NCBI GenBank assembly: GCA_003131985.1
Contig: PKWH01000083.1
Span: forward strand, 8,048 to 30,286
Source: Acidobacteriota bacterium
GTDB lineage: Bacteria > Acidobacteriota > Terriglobia > Acidiferrales > UBA7541
Length of the DNA stretch: 22,239 nt
Direction: 5' to 3'
In this document: one piece after another, positions 8,224-15,617 of the stretch
Layout of the letters: each line of letters starts with the position of its first letter
Numbering within the stretch: position 1 is the first letter of the stretch
The notes under the pieces: model-generated
Told to the model about the DNA's origin: nothing
Seen by the model: the letters and a program-made list of their open reading frames with translations, nothing else
Database searches by the model: none
Translations under genes and position numbers: made by a program

Positions 8224-8757
8224 CTAAGCGGACTGTCCGACGTTCCAGCGCTTCCGGGCAAACCCAATTGCCGGAAGGCCCATGGAAAGGAGGAGCAACA
8301 TCGAGCCGGGCTCAGGAGACTCAAGTACAGCTGTCACTCCCTGACCAGTTGTTAGACCATCCGTGATCGAGCCGAAGAACTCAAACCCAAAAGTTGGTTG
8401 ACCGTTATGTTCGGCCACGGAAGTCAGTTCACAAGGCATTGTTGTGAAGATGTCGACCGAACCGCAGGTGTAGTTGGTCCCCAAGGGGCCCTGCAAGAAA
8501 GAAACAAACAAGTCCTCTAGGGTTCCGGGGCCGTCGTACACAAATTCGAAAGGAGTGTTCAGAGCCGCGACAAACAGCGGATCGGCAGCACTATTGTCCG
8601 AAAAGCACACATAGTCGCCCGATGCAGGGGGACAGACGGGATCACCCGGTTTGCTGATGAGAAACTTAGGGTCGCCAGGCGCTGAATCAGCCTTCACGGC
8701 AGCCGCTGACATCAACCCTACCACCGCCACCAAACAGAGCATCTTCAAAAATCTCAT
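8224..8757 (-). CDS. PEP-CTERM sorting domain protein
   Basis: Secreted protein of 177 residues. It has a signal peptide (about 1-23, ending VKA before Asp) and a middle domain rich in Gly, Asp, Phe and Thr with several cysteines (a C...C pair in PVCPPASGDYVC and others). It ends in a C-terminal PEP-CTERM signal: SPEPGS (147-152), a hydrophobic helix, then the basic cluster Arg-Lys-Arg (168-170). Such proteins are recognised by an exosortase (EpsH type) and are typically encoded with exopolysaccharide genes; no exosortase lies in this window. The start is firm: CGGAGGA seven bases before ATG 8757. It sits directly upstream of and on the same strand as the EPS operon but has its own promoter. 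The middle domain has no family I can name. Confidence 0.9.
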   Translation of the reverse strand: MRFLKMLCLVAVVGLMSAAAVKADSAPGDPKFLISKPGDPVCPPASGDYVCFSDNSAADPLFVAALNTPFEFVYDGPGTLEDLFVSFLQGPLGTNYTCGSVDIFTTMPCELTSVAEHNGQPTFGFEFFGSITDGLTTGQGVTAVLESPEPGSMLLLLSMGLPAIGFARKRWNVGQSA

Positions 8758-8813
8758 GAGTAAATCCTCCGAAAAACTACGGCTGCGTCAGCAGCACACC
8801 ACCGAGAGCACCT

Positions 8814-8843
8814 TTAATACCAAAGTACTCGCCCGTATGTCAA
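8814..8843 (-). promoter_or_regulatory. Sigma70-type promoter for the PEP-CTERM gene
   Basis: TTGACA (8843-8838) and TATTAA (8819-8814) on the minus strand are 18 bases apart (or GTATTA at 17). Transcription would start near 8807, about 50 bases before the ATG. The octamer CTTGACAT around the -35 is identical to that of the EPS operon promoter. Confidence 0.55.
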
Positions 8844-9011
8844 GTGTAACTTATTTAGTTTCTTCACGAAAAAGCCTGTACTAGCGGTGGACGATTTCCA
8901 GTATGCAACTTATTTCACAATCCCGGAAAGACGAGGCCACGAAGAGAGACACGGACTTAAGCTTCAAATGACTCTGGGACTGTAACATCCGGACTAAACA
9001 GGTCCCGTTTT

Positions 9012-9404
9012 TCAAAGTGGTCCTCCCCAAAAATCCGGAACAGGCTCCTGAAATCCGATTACCACAGCGGTTCGTTCGAGATATTTCGAGCGCTCGGCCA
9101 CTACATGGCATTCGTGCTCTTTCTGGTTTACCTTGTTGATGAGCAGGAGACGTTGGCCACACCTCACAGAGGTGGTTAGCGTGATCAGCCCGCCACCGGC
9201 GTTCACGCGCAACGCTTCGGTGCCTTCGTGGAAAGGATCGCTTTCGATTGTCCGTCCATACACCAACACCGGGAGATAGACCCAGAGGCGGCTACTTCGG
9301 CGGCGCTCTGGGTCACGACCGCCGTATTCGCGCACACCTTCGGCGGGACCGCCCACCAAAGTGTGCGGGTCGGCTTCCTTCAAGAATTTCCAAATTTTGC
9401 TCAC
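9012..9404 (-). CDS. Short PilZ-like domain protein
   Basis: Protein of 130 residues from GTG 9404. From about residue 33 it resembles a PilZ-like family common in Acidobacteria: an ERRRSSR basic motif, a short beta-rich barrel (VYLPVLVYG ... VNAGGGLITL ... GQRLLLINK), and the closing FQEPVPDFWG. The RxxxR half of the c-di-GMP site is present (Arg35, Arg39). The second half, usually D/NxSxxG, is NAGGG, with the serine missing, so nucleotide binding is doubtful. I chose GTG 9404 because GAGG lies about six bases upstream; the frame stays open to GTG 9485 (157 residues), which has no better site. It is monocistronic here, between the PEP-CTERM gene and a divergent kinase gene. Confidence 0.75.
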   Translation of the reverse strand: MSKIWKFLKEADPHTLVGGPAEGVREYGGRDPERRRSSRLWVYLPVLVYGRTIESDPFHEGTEALRVNAGGGLITLTTSVRCGQRLLLINKVNQKEHECHVVAERSKYLERTAVVIGFQEPVPDFWGGPL

Positions 9405-9535
9405 AACTTGCCTCGCTTGCCCGACTTCGTATTTCGTTCGATTGTAACTCAACGGCTGGTGAAACGTTCGCGCCGGAGCGCGCACTACTAAATGGACGCT
9501 GGTGTCATGAGTCTCACATTAAATGTCGCTAAGAG

Positions 9536-9564
9536 TTGCGGACTGGACTTCTATGCCCGATAAT
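9536..9564 (+). promoter_or_regulatory. Possible promoter for the Ser/Thr kinase gene
   Basis: TTGCGG (9536-9541) and GATAAT (9559-9564, five of six matches to TATAAT) are 17 bases apart. This would start transcription about 35 bases before the kinase ATG. The -35 is weak. Confidence 0.4.
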
Positions 9565-9605
9565 CGCAAGATTGGAGCGCTTTCCAGCCGCCCTGGCCGC
9601 TTCTT

Positions 9606-12353
9606 ATGATGAATTGTCCGCACTGCAGCACGGCAAACCCGGACTTCGCAGTATCGTGCAAAGAGTGCAGCACTCCCCTCCTGTCCGTCAATGAGTCAGA
9701 TTCAGAAACGATTCAGATGGTCGATCCCGCCGCGATCACTCTTGGCAGCGATTTTGGAACGCGCTACCGCATCGAGTCGCTCTTGGGCCAAGGCGGCATG
9801 GGGCGAGTCTATAAAGCCTACGACAAAGAACTCGATCGCACCGTCGCTATCAAAGTGGTTCGCGAGGGAGCAATCGGGCAGGCGGACGCTTTAAAACGGT
9901 TCAAGCAGGAGTTAGTACTCGCCAGCAAAATTTCGCACAAAAATATTCTGCGCATTCACGATATGGGGGAAGTGGGCGGAGTGCGATTCATCTCCATGGC
10001 CTACATTCAGGGGAAGGATCTGCAACACATCATTCGGGAGAATCCGAAGATGCCGCTCGAGCGGGTTTTGAAATTTTCGCAGCAGATTGCGGAAGCTCTG
10101 GCGGCTGCTCATGCGGAAGGCGTTGTACATCGGGATCTGAAGCCGCAAAACCTGCTGATCGGTAATGACGATCAAGTTTTCGTTTGCGACTTCGGGCTCG
10201 CAAAATCCTTTGAAGAAAGCGCGATCGGCATGACCCGCACGGGAGCATTCCTCGGCACTCCGCGCTACATGTCTCCCGAACAGGTGGAAGGCAAGCCCGC
10301 GGATCAGCGCGCCGACCTGTACGCCTTTGGTTTGATTCTCTACGAAATGGTCACCGGCGACGTCCCCTTCACCGGCGAATCCACGCTGAAGGTGATGTAT
10401 CAGCGGATACAGGAAAAACCTAAGAGTCCGAAGCTGATCAATGCGGCGCTGCCCAATTGGCTGGTTCGGGTCATCATGCGCTGCCTTGAACGAGATCCGG
10501 CGGATCGTTACCAGAGCGCCTACGAAATTCTGGCTGACCTGCAAGGCAGCAAGACGTCGTCGAGCAGCGGCGTTTCTCGCAGCGGCTCCAGTATACAGAT
10601 CCAGCTACCCGAGTTCGCCAGCCGCCGCTGGGTTTGGGTCACCAGCGGAATTGTAGTCTTGATGCTTCTGGTTGGTGCGGGGCTTTTTGTGCGCCATTTA
10701 ATTACGACCCGCGGCGGAGGGAGCGGCGGGTCGAGCGTGTCCGGCATTCCTCCACTCTCAAGCGGCCGATTTGTCGCCGTGTTGCCTATTCAAGTCCTCG
10801 GCGACTCGTCGCAAATCGGCTATGTGGCGCAGGGCGTCGAAGAAGCGCTTTCCAGCAAGCTGTTTCAGCTAAAAGACGTACGGGTCACCTCCAGTGACGA
10901 GGCGGACAAGCAGGATCAAAAACAGCCTCTAACAAAGATCGCTCGCAACTTAGGAGCGAATTATCTGGTCCAAGGTACATTGCAAGGTTCGGGGGACCGC
11001 ATACGCGTCACCATGCGCCTTCAAGACGCACTGCATGACAAGCGTATCTGGACCAAGGAATTTGATGGCGTTCCCACCGACCTGTTCACCCTGGAAGATC
11101 AAATCTATTCCGATCTCGTCGCAGCATTGGATGTGAGCGTCACCAGCGACGAAGTCGCTAACGCAAAAACTCGGCCGACAGAGAATGGCGCTGCGTACGA
11201 CTACTACGTTCGCGGCCGCAATTCGCTGCGCGGCCACGACATTAAGAGCATTCAGTCTGCACTCGACTATTTCGATCAGGCGTTGAAGGCCGATCCGAAA
11301 TTTGCCCTGGCCTTTACAGGTATGGCCGACGCCAGCTTGCGGATGTACGGTTTCAAGAAAGATAATTTCTGGACGCAGAAGGCGCTGACTGCGGCCCAGG
11401 CGGCCGAACAGATAAACGATAAGTTGCCGGAGGTTCATTCGGCTCTCGGCAGCGCCTTTATCGCCACAGGTAAATACGCGGAAGCTATTACGGAACTCAA
11501 ACGCGCTATTTCACTGGCGCCCAGTTCCGATGAGGCTTACAGACGTCTCGGCGGTGCCTACCTTGCCAGCGGCGATTACCCGCACGCGATCGAAGCATTT
11601 CAGAAAGCCGTGGGCCTGAATTCCTACTTCTGGGTAAATCAAAATGCGCTCGGAAACGCCTATTTTCAATCGGGAGATTATCCCAAGGCTCTGCAAGGGT
11701 TCCAGCAGGTTACCGTTTTGGCGCCGGACATCGAAACCGGTTTCGAGAATATGGGCAACGTCTACGCGCAACAGGGCAATTATCAACAAGCGGTCACATA
11801 TTTCCAGAAAGCCCTGCAGATTGAACCGTATTACACCACCTATTCGAACCTCGGGAGCGCATATTTCTTTTTGAAGCAATACGCGCAAGCGGTGCCTATG
11901 TTTGAGAAGGCCGTAGAACTTAATCCTAATGACAGTTCTGCGGCCGTAAATTTGGGCGATGCTTATCGCGGAGCGGGACAGCAAGACAAAGCGCGCGCTA
12001 CCTACCAGCAAGCTGTTTCGCTGGGCTATAAGCAGCTTCAAACTAACCCACAAGACGCCGATGTGATGGCTGAGATCGCGTTGTGCTACGCCAATTTGGG
12101 CGATGCGCAGCAAGCTGATACCTTCATAAAAAAGGCTCGCGCCATCGACAAGAGCAATGTGGGTTACATCTATGAAGAGGCGCAAATTTACTCATTGCTA
12201 GGAAAACCGAAAGAAGCTTTGAAAGCATTGCAGGAGTCCCTGGAGAAGCATTATCCCGCCGAAGCAGTCGCGCCTGACCCGAACGTTGATAACCTTCGGA
12301 GCAGTCCTGAATTCAACGACCTAATCAAGAAATATTCCGCGAAAAAACCGTAG
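9606..12353 (+). CDS. Membrane Ser/Thr protein kinase with zinc ribbon, TolB-like domain and TPR repeats
   Basis: Hanks-type receptor kinase of 915 residues. Order: N-terminal zinc ribbon (Cys4, Cys7, Cys18, Cys21); kinase domain about 54-315 with GQGGMGRVY (61-69), Lys83 in VAIKVV, the HRDLKPQN catalytic loop (175-182), Asp195 of DFG, and GTPRYMSPEQ (217-226); a Ser/Gly linker; one membrane helix about 343-363; a TolB-like/FlgO-like domain (about 388-510, VAVLPIQVLGD ... IWTKEFDG) as found in TPR-type adenylate cyclases; then eight or more TPR repeats (about 530-890) for protein binding. All catalytic residues are present. The start is fixed by the zinc ribbon; ATGATG occurs at 9606 and there is no clear Shine-Dalgarno. 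The TolB-like and TPR parts would be outside the cytoplasm. Targets are unknown; no phosphatase gene is nearby. Confidence 0.95.
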   Translation: MMNCPHCSTANPDFAVSCKECSTPLLSVNESDSETIQMVDPAAITLGSDFGTRYRIESLLGQGGMGRVYKAYDKELDRTVAIKVVREGAIGQADALKRFKQELVLASKISHKNILRIHDMGEVGGVRFISMAYIQGKDLQHIIRENPKMPLERVLKFSQQIAEALAAAHAEGVVHRDLKPQNLLIGNDDQVFVCDFGLAKSFEESAIGMTRTGAFLGTPRYMSPEQVEGKPADQRADLYAFGLILYEMVTGDVPFTGESTLKVMYQRIQEKPKSPKLINAALPNWLVRVIMRCLERDPADRYQSAYEILADLQGSKTSSSSGVSRSGSSIQIQLPEFASRRWVWVTSGIVVLMLLVGAGLFVRHLITTRGGGSGGSSVSGIPPLSSGRFVAVLPIQVLGDSSQIGYVAQGVEEALSSKLFQLKDVRVTSSDEADKQDQKQPLTKIARNLGANYLVQGTLQGSGDRIRVTMRLQDALHDKRIWTKEFDGVPTDLFTLEDQIYSDLVAALDVSVTSDEVANAKTRPTENGAAYDYYVRGRNSLRGHDIKSIQSALDYFDQALKADPKFALAFTGMADASLRMYGFKKDNFWTQKALTAAQAAEQINDKLPEVHSALGSAFIATGKYAEAITELKRAISLAPSSDEAYRRLGGAYLASGDYPHAIEAFQKAVGLNSYFWVNQNALGNAYFQSGDYPKALQGFQQVTVLAPDIETGFENMGNVYAQQGNYQQAVTYFQKALQIEPYYTTYSNLGSAYFFLKQYAQAVPMFEKAVELNPNDSSAAVNLGDAYRGAGQQDKARATYQQAVSLGYKQLQTNPQDADVMAEIALCYANLGDAQQADTFIKKARAIDKSNVGYIYEEAQIYSLLGKPKEALKALQESLEKHYPAEAVAPDPNVDNLRSSPEFNDLIKKYSAKKP

Positions 12354-12491
12354 GCGAATTTTTATACACTTGTCTTGCCGCGAAAAATCAGGAGAGTCTC
12401 CGATGGCACGCTGGAGGTAAGTCAAAAGTCACGCCCAAAAGCATCTCCGGCACGCATGGTGAATATGCTAACCTGATCGACAACGAAAAAC

Positions 12492-12581
<90 letters not shown>

Positions 12582-12839
12582 TCCAGTCTTAACGACGGGA
12601 CTATTTCACTCTTGCGAAGAAAGTCACCGGAGCGCGCGCTCTCCGACAGGACGTGAGTTCATGCCATACCGGAAGTCATCGGGTTATTTGGATGGGGATA
12701 TAGTTTTTCGACCTCGGGCCGGCGCTCATCGAAGATTGGTTTTTGACGCAACTGTCTGGCGTACTGGTCTCTTCGTGTGGGCGAAGCGGAAGATTACTTG
12801 GACGTTCAACGCCAGCCAAGGTTCAGAATCAGCGGCCCA

Positions 12840-13043
12840 CTAATTCTGCTTCTGGAGTTCGGTTACGAGCTTTCTGGCTTCTCGCAGTCTTTCCTCGTAA
12901 TACGCGGGGCTTACGACGGCTTGCTTGTCTCTCTCTCTCACTCTTTCTTTGGTGTCTGCTTTCGACAAGAACAAGGCAAGCGCTGCATACGTCTTAATTT
13001 CCTTTTCCAGAAACTGAACCGCTTGTCGTTTGGACTCGTCCAT
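12840..13043 (-). CDS. Small charged alpha-helical hypothetical protein
   Basis: Protein of 67 residues, rich in Lys, Glu, Arg and Ala and predicted to be almost wholly helical (heptad-like spacing in EERLREARKLVTELQ), with no signal peptide or membrane helix. I do not recognise a family. The start is well supported: GCGAGGTG ends four bases before ATG 13043. The gene is alone, 260 bases after the tRNA on the opposite strand and upstream of nothing on its own strand before the tRNA. It belongs to a run of short minus-strand genes, each with its own strong ribosome binding site. Confidence 0.65.
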   Translation of the reverse strand: MDESKRQAVQFLEKEIKTYAALALFLSKADTKERVRERDKQAVVSPAYYEERLREARKLVTELQKQN

Positions 13044-13160
13044 TTTTCACCTCGCAACGCCGCAGATGATTACGCTCGAAAATAAATAAATGAAACCCGA
13101 GACTACCTCCGAGCCTCGGCCGATTCCGTGCGCCTCACTCGAGCGCGATTGCCGGGACGT

Positions 13161-13316
13161 CTAGATCCGGCCGAGAAGCAGGAGAATGACTACAATTACC
13201 AGGATCAGTCCCACCCCGCCTGTCGGAGCATAACCCCATTCCCGGCTATGCGACCATCTGGGCAATACACCAAGAAGCGCCATCACCAAGATCACGATCA
13301 ATATGATCCCTAGCAT
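13161..13316 (-). CDS. DUF3309 family small membrane protein
   Basis: Protein of 51 residues: an N-terminal hydrophobic helix (about 2-18), a conserved middle LPRWSHSREWGYAPTGG (18-34), and a second hydrophobic helix ending LLLLGRI. This matches the DUF3309 pattern (LPxWPHSRxWGYxPSGG between two helices). The family has no established function; such proteins are often found near stress genes. The start at ATG 13316 is strongly supported by AGGAGGG five bases upstream; the frame extends to 13358 but the extra residues lie before the binding site. Confidence 0.88.
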   Translation of the reverse strand: MLGIILIVILVMALLGVLPRWSHSREWGYAPTGGVGLILVIVVILLLLGRI

Positions 13317-13437
13317 TGTTCCCTCCTGTTTCCATTTTCGCCGATGCTGCGAACACAACTCCGTCCTTCTACCAGCATCGCCGGGGCGACTGCTCCTGCC
13401 GCGTATCTGTCGCCCCGAAGCTAGACCGAAAAACTGC

Positions 13438-14292
13438 TTAGATCACGACGCTAATGCCAACTCGTGCACCGGGATAGTACGGGTTGCATAGGTAATAGCC
13501 GCCGTCGATATAGTCCACATAGACGTTATCGGTGTAATACCAGCCCTCCGGCCACGGATTCTCGAATCCAAACCAAAAACCACCGTATTGGAATCGCGAA
13601 AAGCCGCCGACCAACACTGGTTGGTTGATCACGAACGTGTGCTCTGCGCCGAAATTGGCACGGAACCGATCATCAGGTATGCGAGCGCTGCTTCTGGCGC
13701 TGAGTCGAAGCGCTGGCTCTGAGCGTTGCTTCTGCTGTGCGGCTGCACTCCGCTGGGGCTGACCATGTTCCTTTCCCACGGTATTACCGCGGCCTTCCTG
13801 ATTTTCGGACTTAGCCTGCTTCTCGTGCTCTGCCGGCTTTGCCTGCTTCTCCTGCTTTACCGGCTTAGCCTTAGCTTCCTCTTCTTGCTTTGCCGGCTTA
13901 GCCTTAGCTTCCTCTTCTTGCTTTGCTGGCTTAGCCTTGGCTTGTTCTTCTTGCTTAGCTGGCCTAACTTGCTTCGCTGGCTTTTCGGTCTTGGCCTCTT
14001 CCTGCTTGGCAGGCTTGGCTTCTTCCTGCCTCGCGGGCTTGGCCGCTGCTTCCCGCTTCACAGGCTTGGCTTCTTCCTGCTTCGCGGGTTTGGCCGCCTC
14101 TTCTTGCTTAGCAGGCTTAGCTTCTTCCTGCTTAGCTGGCTTGGCCTCTTCTTGCTTAGCTGGCTTAGCGGCTTCCTCGTGCGTTGCCGGCTTGGCCGCT
14201 TCTTCGTGGTGCTCCTCTTGCGCGAACGCAGGAACAGCGGCCCCGAGAAGCAAGAACACGGCTGTTGTGCTGATGACTCCGAGTACTTTCAT
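13438..14292 (-). CDS. Secreted Lys/Pro/Glu-repeat protein with Tyr/Gly-rich C-terminal domain
   Basis: Protein of 284 residues from ATG 14292, which has GGAGG eight bases upstream. It has a signal peptide (about 1-24, ending PAFA before Gln). Then comes a long low-complexity region (about 30-162) of repeats based on AKPAKQEE with variants ATHEE, VKREA, EKPAKQVR and AEHEK. A Gln/Arg/Ser linker follows, then a compact domain (about 201-284) with RIPDDRFRANFG, FQYGGFWFGFENPWP and YYTDNVYVDYIDGGYY, ending near NPYYPGARVG. That last domain occurs in many acidobacterial secreted proteins of unknown role. The repeat is likely an extended, charged stalk in the periplasm or envelope. It is not histone-like in context because it is exported. 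The opposite strand is also open for 286 codons because of the repeat; I treat that as a shadow. Confidence 0.85.
   Translation of the reverse strand: MKVLGVISTTAVFLLLGAAVPAFAQEEHHEEAAKPATHEEAAKPAKQEEAKPAKQEEAKPAKQEEAAKPAKQEEAKPVKREAAAKPARQEEAKPAKQEEAKTEKPAKQVRPAKQEEQAKAKPAKQEEEAKAKPAKQEEEAKAKPVKQEKQAKPAEHEKQAKSENQEGRGNTVGKEHGQPQRSAAAQQKQRSEPALRLSARSSARIPDDRFRANFGAEHTFVINQPVLVGGFSRFQYGGFWFGFENPWPEGWYYTDNVYVDYIDGGYYLCNPYYPGARVGISVVI
13807..14199. repeat. Degenerate tandem repeat coding for AKPAKQEE-type units
   Basis: About fifteen imperfect units of 21 to 30 bases encode the Lys/Pro/Glu stalk. On the plus strand the recurring core reads like GGCTTAGC or GGCTTGGC followed by TTCTTCCTGCTT or TTCTTGCTTAGC. 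Unit length varies by whole codons, so the frame is kept. The closest copies are nearly identical, which suggests expansion by slippage or recombination. Confidence 0.85.
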
Positions 14293-14405
14293 GAGTGTTG
14301 CCTCCATTACCGTAAACTTATGTGCCCGGCGTTGATCGCCTGGCGCAATCTGTTGCTTACCTCGAAAGACCCGCAACTAATTCCCCTACGTTCATTAGGG
14401 TTTTC

Positions 14406-14597
14406 TTATGCCCCAACGTGGATATGGGATAAAGAGTTGAATAGTCCGAAAACGTTCAGTAGCCACAACACTACAGCGATGACTACCACTGCATTCAAGA
14501 TGGACTTAATCGTTCCCTGCATCGGTATGAAGCGATTGACCAGCCAAAGCAGGACGCCTACCACGATCAGGACCATTACAAGTTGAAGTAACGGCAT
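14406..14597 (-). CDS. Thivi_2564 family small membrane protein
   Basis: Protein of 63 residues with two hydrophobic helices around a conserved hinge: MPLLQLVMVLIVVGVLLWLV, then NRFIPMQGTIKSILN, then VVVIAVVLWLLNVFG. This is the layout of the Thivi_2564 family, of unknown function. The start at ATG 14597 follows AGGAGGAG by about ten bases; the frame runs up to 14651 but without sense. It is divergent from the pxp operon and heads a same-strand series with the repeat protein and DUF3309 gene, although gaps of over 100 bases suggest separate transcripts. Confidence 0.85.
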   Translation of the reverse strand: MPLLQLVMVLIVVGVLLWLVNRFIPMQGTIKSILNAVVVIAVVLWLLNVFGLFNSLSHIHVGA

Positions 14598-14930
14598 TGA
14601 GCTGTCTCCTCCTCGCAGGGATTCACTCCGACCCCTCCCAAGGTGTTGCACCTATATCTGTGTAGACCCAAGAACTGCTACCGGCCGGGGTGGGAAGGAA
14701 CCTGCGAACTCCGATGTTTTTCAGGCGGAAGCTTCTGGACCTAGTTTCAACTTGGTCCTCCAGCCTCTTCCACACGGCTACATCTTAGAAGGCGCAGGGG
14801 GGGGTGTCTGTTCACTACTGCACACATTTGTATCCTGTCGCGGACTTGTGGTCGCGTGCTACGATGCCAACGATTTTCTCGATACGGCCGCTGGCCCGTA
14901 AATTTACAGCGTTCAACAAAAGGAATCGAT
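14598..14930. other. 333-base divergent intergenic region upstream of pxpB
   Basis: No gene is seen between the Thivi_2564 gene and the TTG start of pxpB. It holds a near-perfect 22-base palindrome at 14737-14758 (GGACC-T-AGTT-TC-AACT-T-GGTCC, flanked by CT/AG) that could be an operator for either direction. An extended -10 like TGCTACGAT at 14857-14865 has no recognisable -35. An eight-base G run is at 14796-14803. Confidence 0.5.
14737..14758. promoter_or_regulatory. 22-base near-perfect palindrome (possible operator)
   Basis: The arms GGACCTAGTTT and CAACTTGGTCC match at nine of eleven symmetric positions (5 outer and 4 inner pairs, with a T-T mismatch and the centre unmatched). With only a two-base centre it suits protein binding better than an RNA hairpin. 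It lies about 170 bases before pxpB and 140 before the Thivi_2564 start. No regulator is identified. Confidence 0.35.
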
Positions 14931-15617
14931 TTGACCGACGGTGCTCGATTCCAACCCGCAAGCGATCAATCGCTATTGGTTTACTTCGGCGAAAAGATCA
15001 CACTGGATTCCCATCAGCGGGTTAGGCAACTGCTCCGGCTGCTCGAGCTAGAGCCCATACCCGGCGTCCGAAATCTTCACCCTGCGTATTGCTCGCTTCT
15101 GCTTAGCTTCGACGTGCTGAGATTGAGCCACGACGAGTTGGAAATAATTCTAGGTCGCTATCTCGGGCGGTTGGAAGACGTGCGTCTCCCGGGACCGCGG
15201 CGTGTGGAAATTCCCGTGTCGTACGGTGGTGAATTTGGTCCCGATTTAGACGACGTAGCTACGACCTGCGGAATAACGCCGGATCAGGTCATCGCATTGC
15301 ATTCGTCGGTCACCTACGTCGCGTACTTCCTTGGTTTCGTCCCCGGCTTTGCCTATCTCGGTGAATTGCCCGACGCGCTGGCGACCTCGCGGCTGGCCAC
15401 GCCCCGCCGGAGCGTGCCGCCGGGCAGCGTAGGAATCGCGGGTAAACAAACCGGTGTGTATCCGTTTGCAACGCCCGGAGGATGGAGATTGATCGGGCGC
15501 ACTCCTATCGCGATGTTTCGCCCGGATCGAAGCGGCATGAGCTTCGTGTCCATCGGAGATATGGTGCGCTTTAACCCGATTTCCAGAGCTCAATTCGCGG
15601 CGCTGGAGAATTCATGA
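14931..15617 (+). CDS. pxpB: 5-oxoprolinase subunit PxpB (KipI-like)
   Basis: Subunit of the ATP-dependent 5-oxoprolinase PxpABC, which opens 5-oxoproline (pyroglutamate) to glutamate in the cytoplasm. The protein is 228 residues, the usual length. Family motifs are IPVSYGGEFGPDL (94-106), YFLGFVPGFAYLG (132-144) and SVPPGSVGIAGKQTGVYPF (161-179), followed by ATPGGWRLIGRTP. I chose the TTG at 14931 because AAAAGGAA ends five bases upstream and the length fits; an upstream GTG (14856) would add 25 residues without family likeness. Its stop overlaps the pxpC ATG (ATGA). Confidence 0.94.
   Translation: MTDGARFQPASDQSLLVYFGEKITLDSHQRVRQLLRLLELEPIPGVRNLHPAYCSLLLSFDVLRLSHDELEIILGRYLGRLEDVRLPGPRRVEIPVSYGGEFGPDLDDVATTCGITPDQVIALHSSVTYVAYFLGFVPGFAYLGELPDALATSRLATPRRSVPPGSVGIAGKQTGVYPFATPGGWRLIGRTPIAMFRPDRSGMSFVSIGDMVRFNPISRAQFAALENS

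Noticed and set aside
12630..12641. Perfect palindrome GAGCGCGCGCTC after tRNA-Ser as a terminator
   Set aside because: No unpaired loop and no T-run; a GC-alternating 12-mer is plausible by chance in this composition.
12661..12843. Possible 60-residue plus-strand protein after the tRNA (ATG 12661)
   Set aside because: Weak ribosome binding site, no recognisable motif, and it runs into the better-supported 67-residue gene on the other strand. Also considered as a tRNA-associated integration remnant, but no integrase or repeated tRNA end was seen.
13726..14586. A 286-codon plus-strand frame rich in Leu, Cys and Phe, opposite the repeat protein
   Set aside because: It is the mirror of the Lys/Pro/Glu repeat; the minus-strand frame has a signal peptide, a strong ribosome binding site and a recognisable tail domain, while this one has none.
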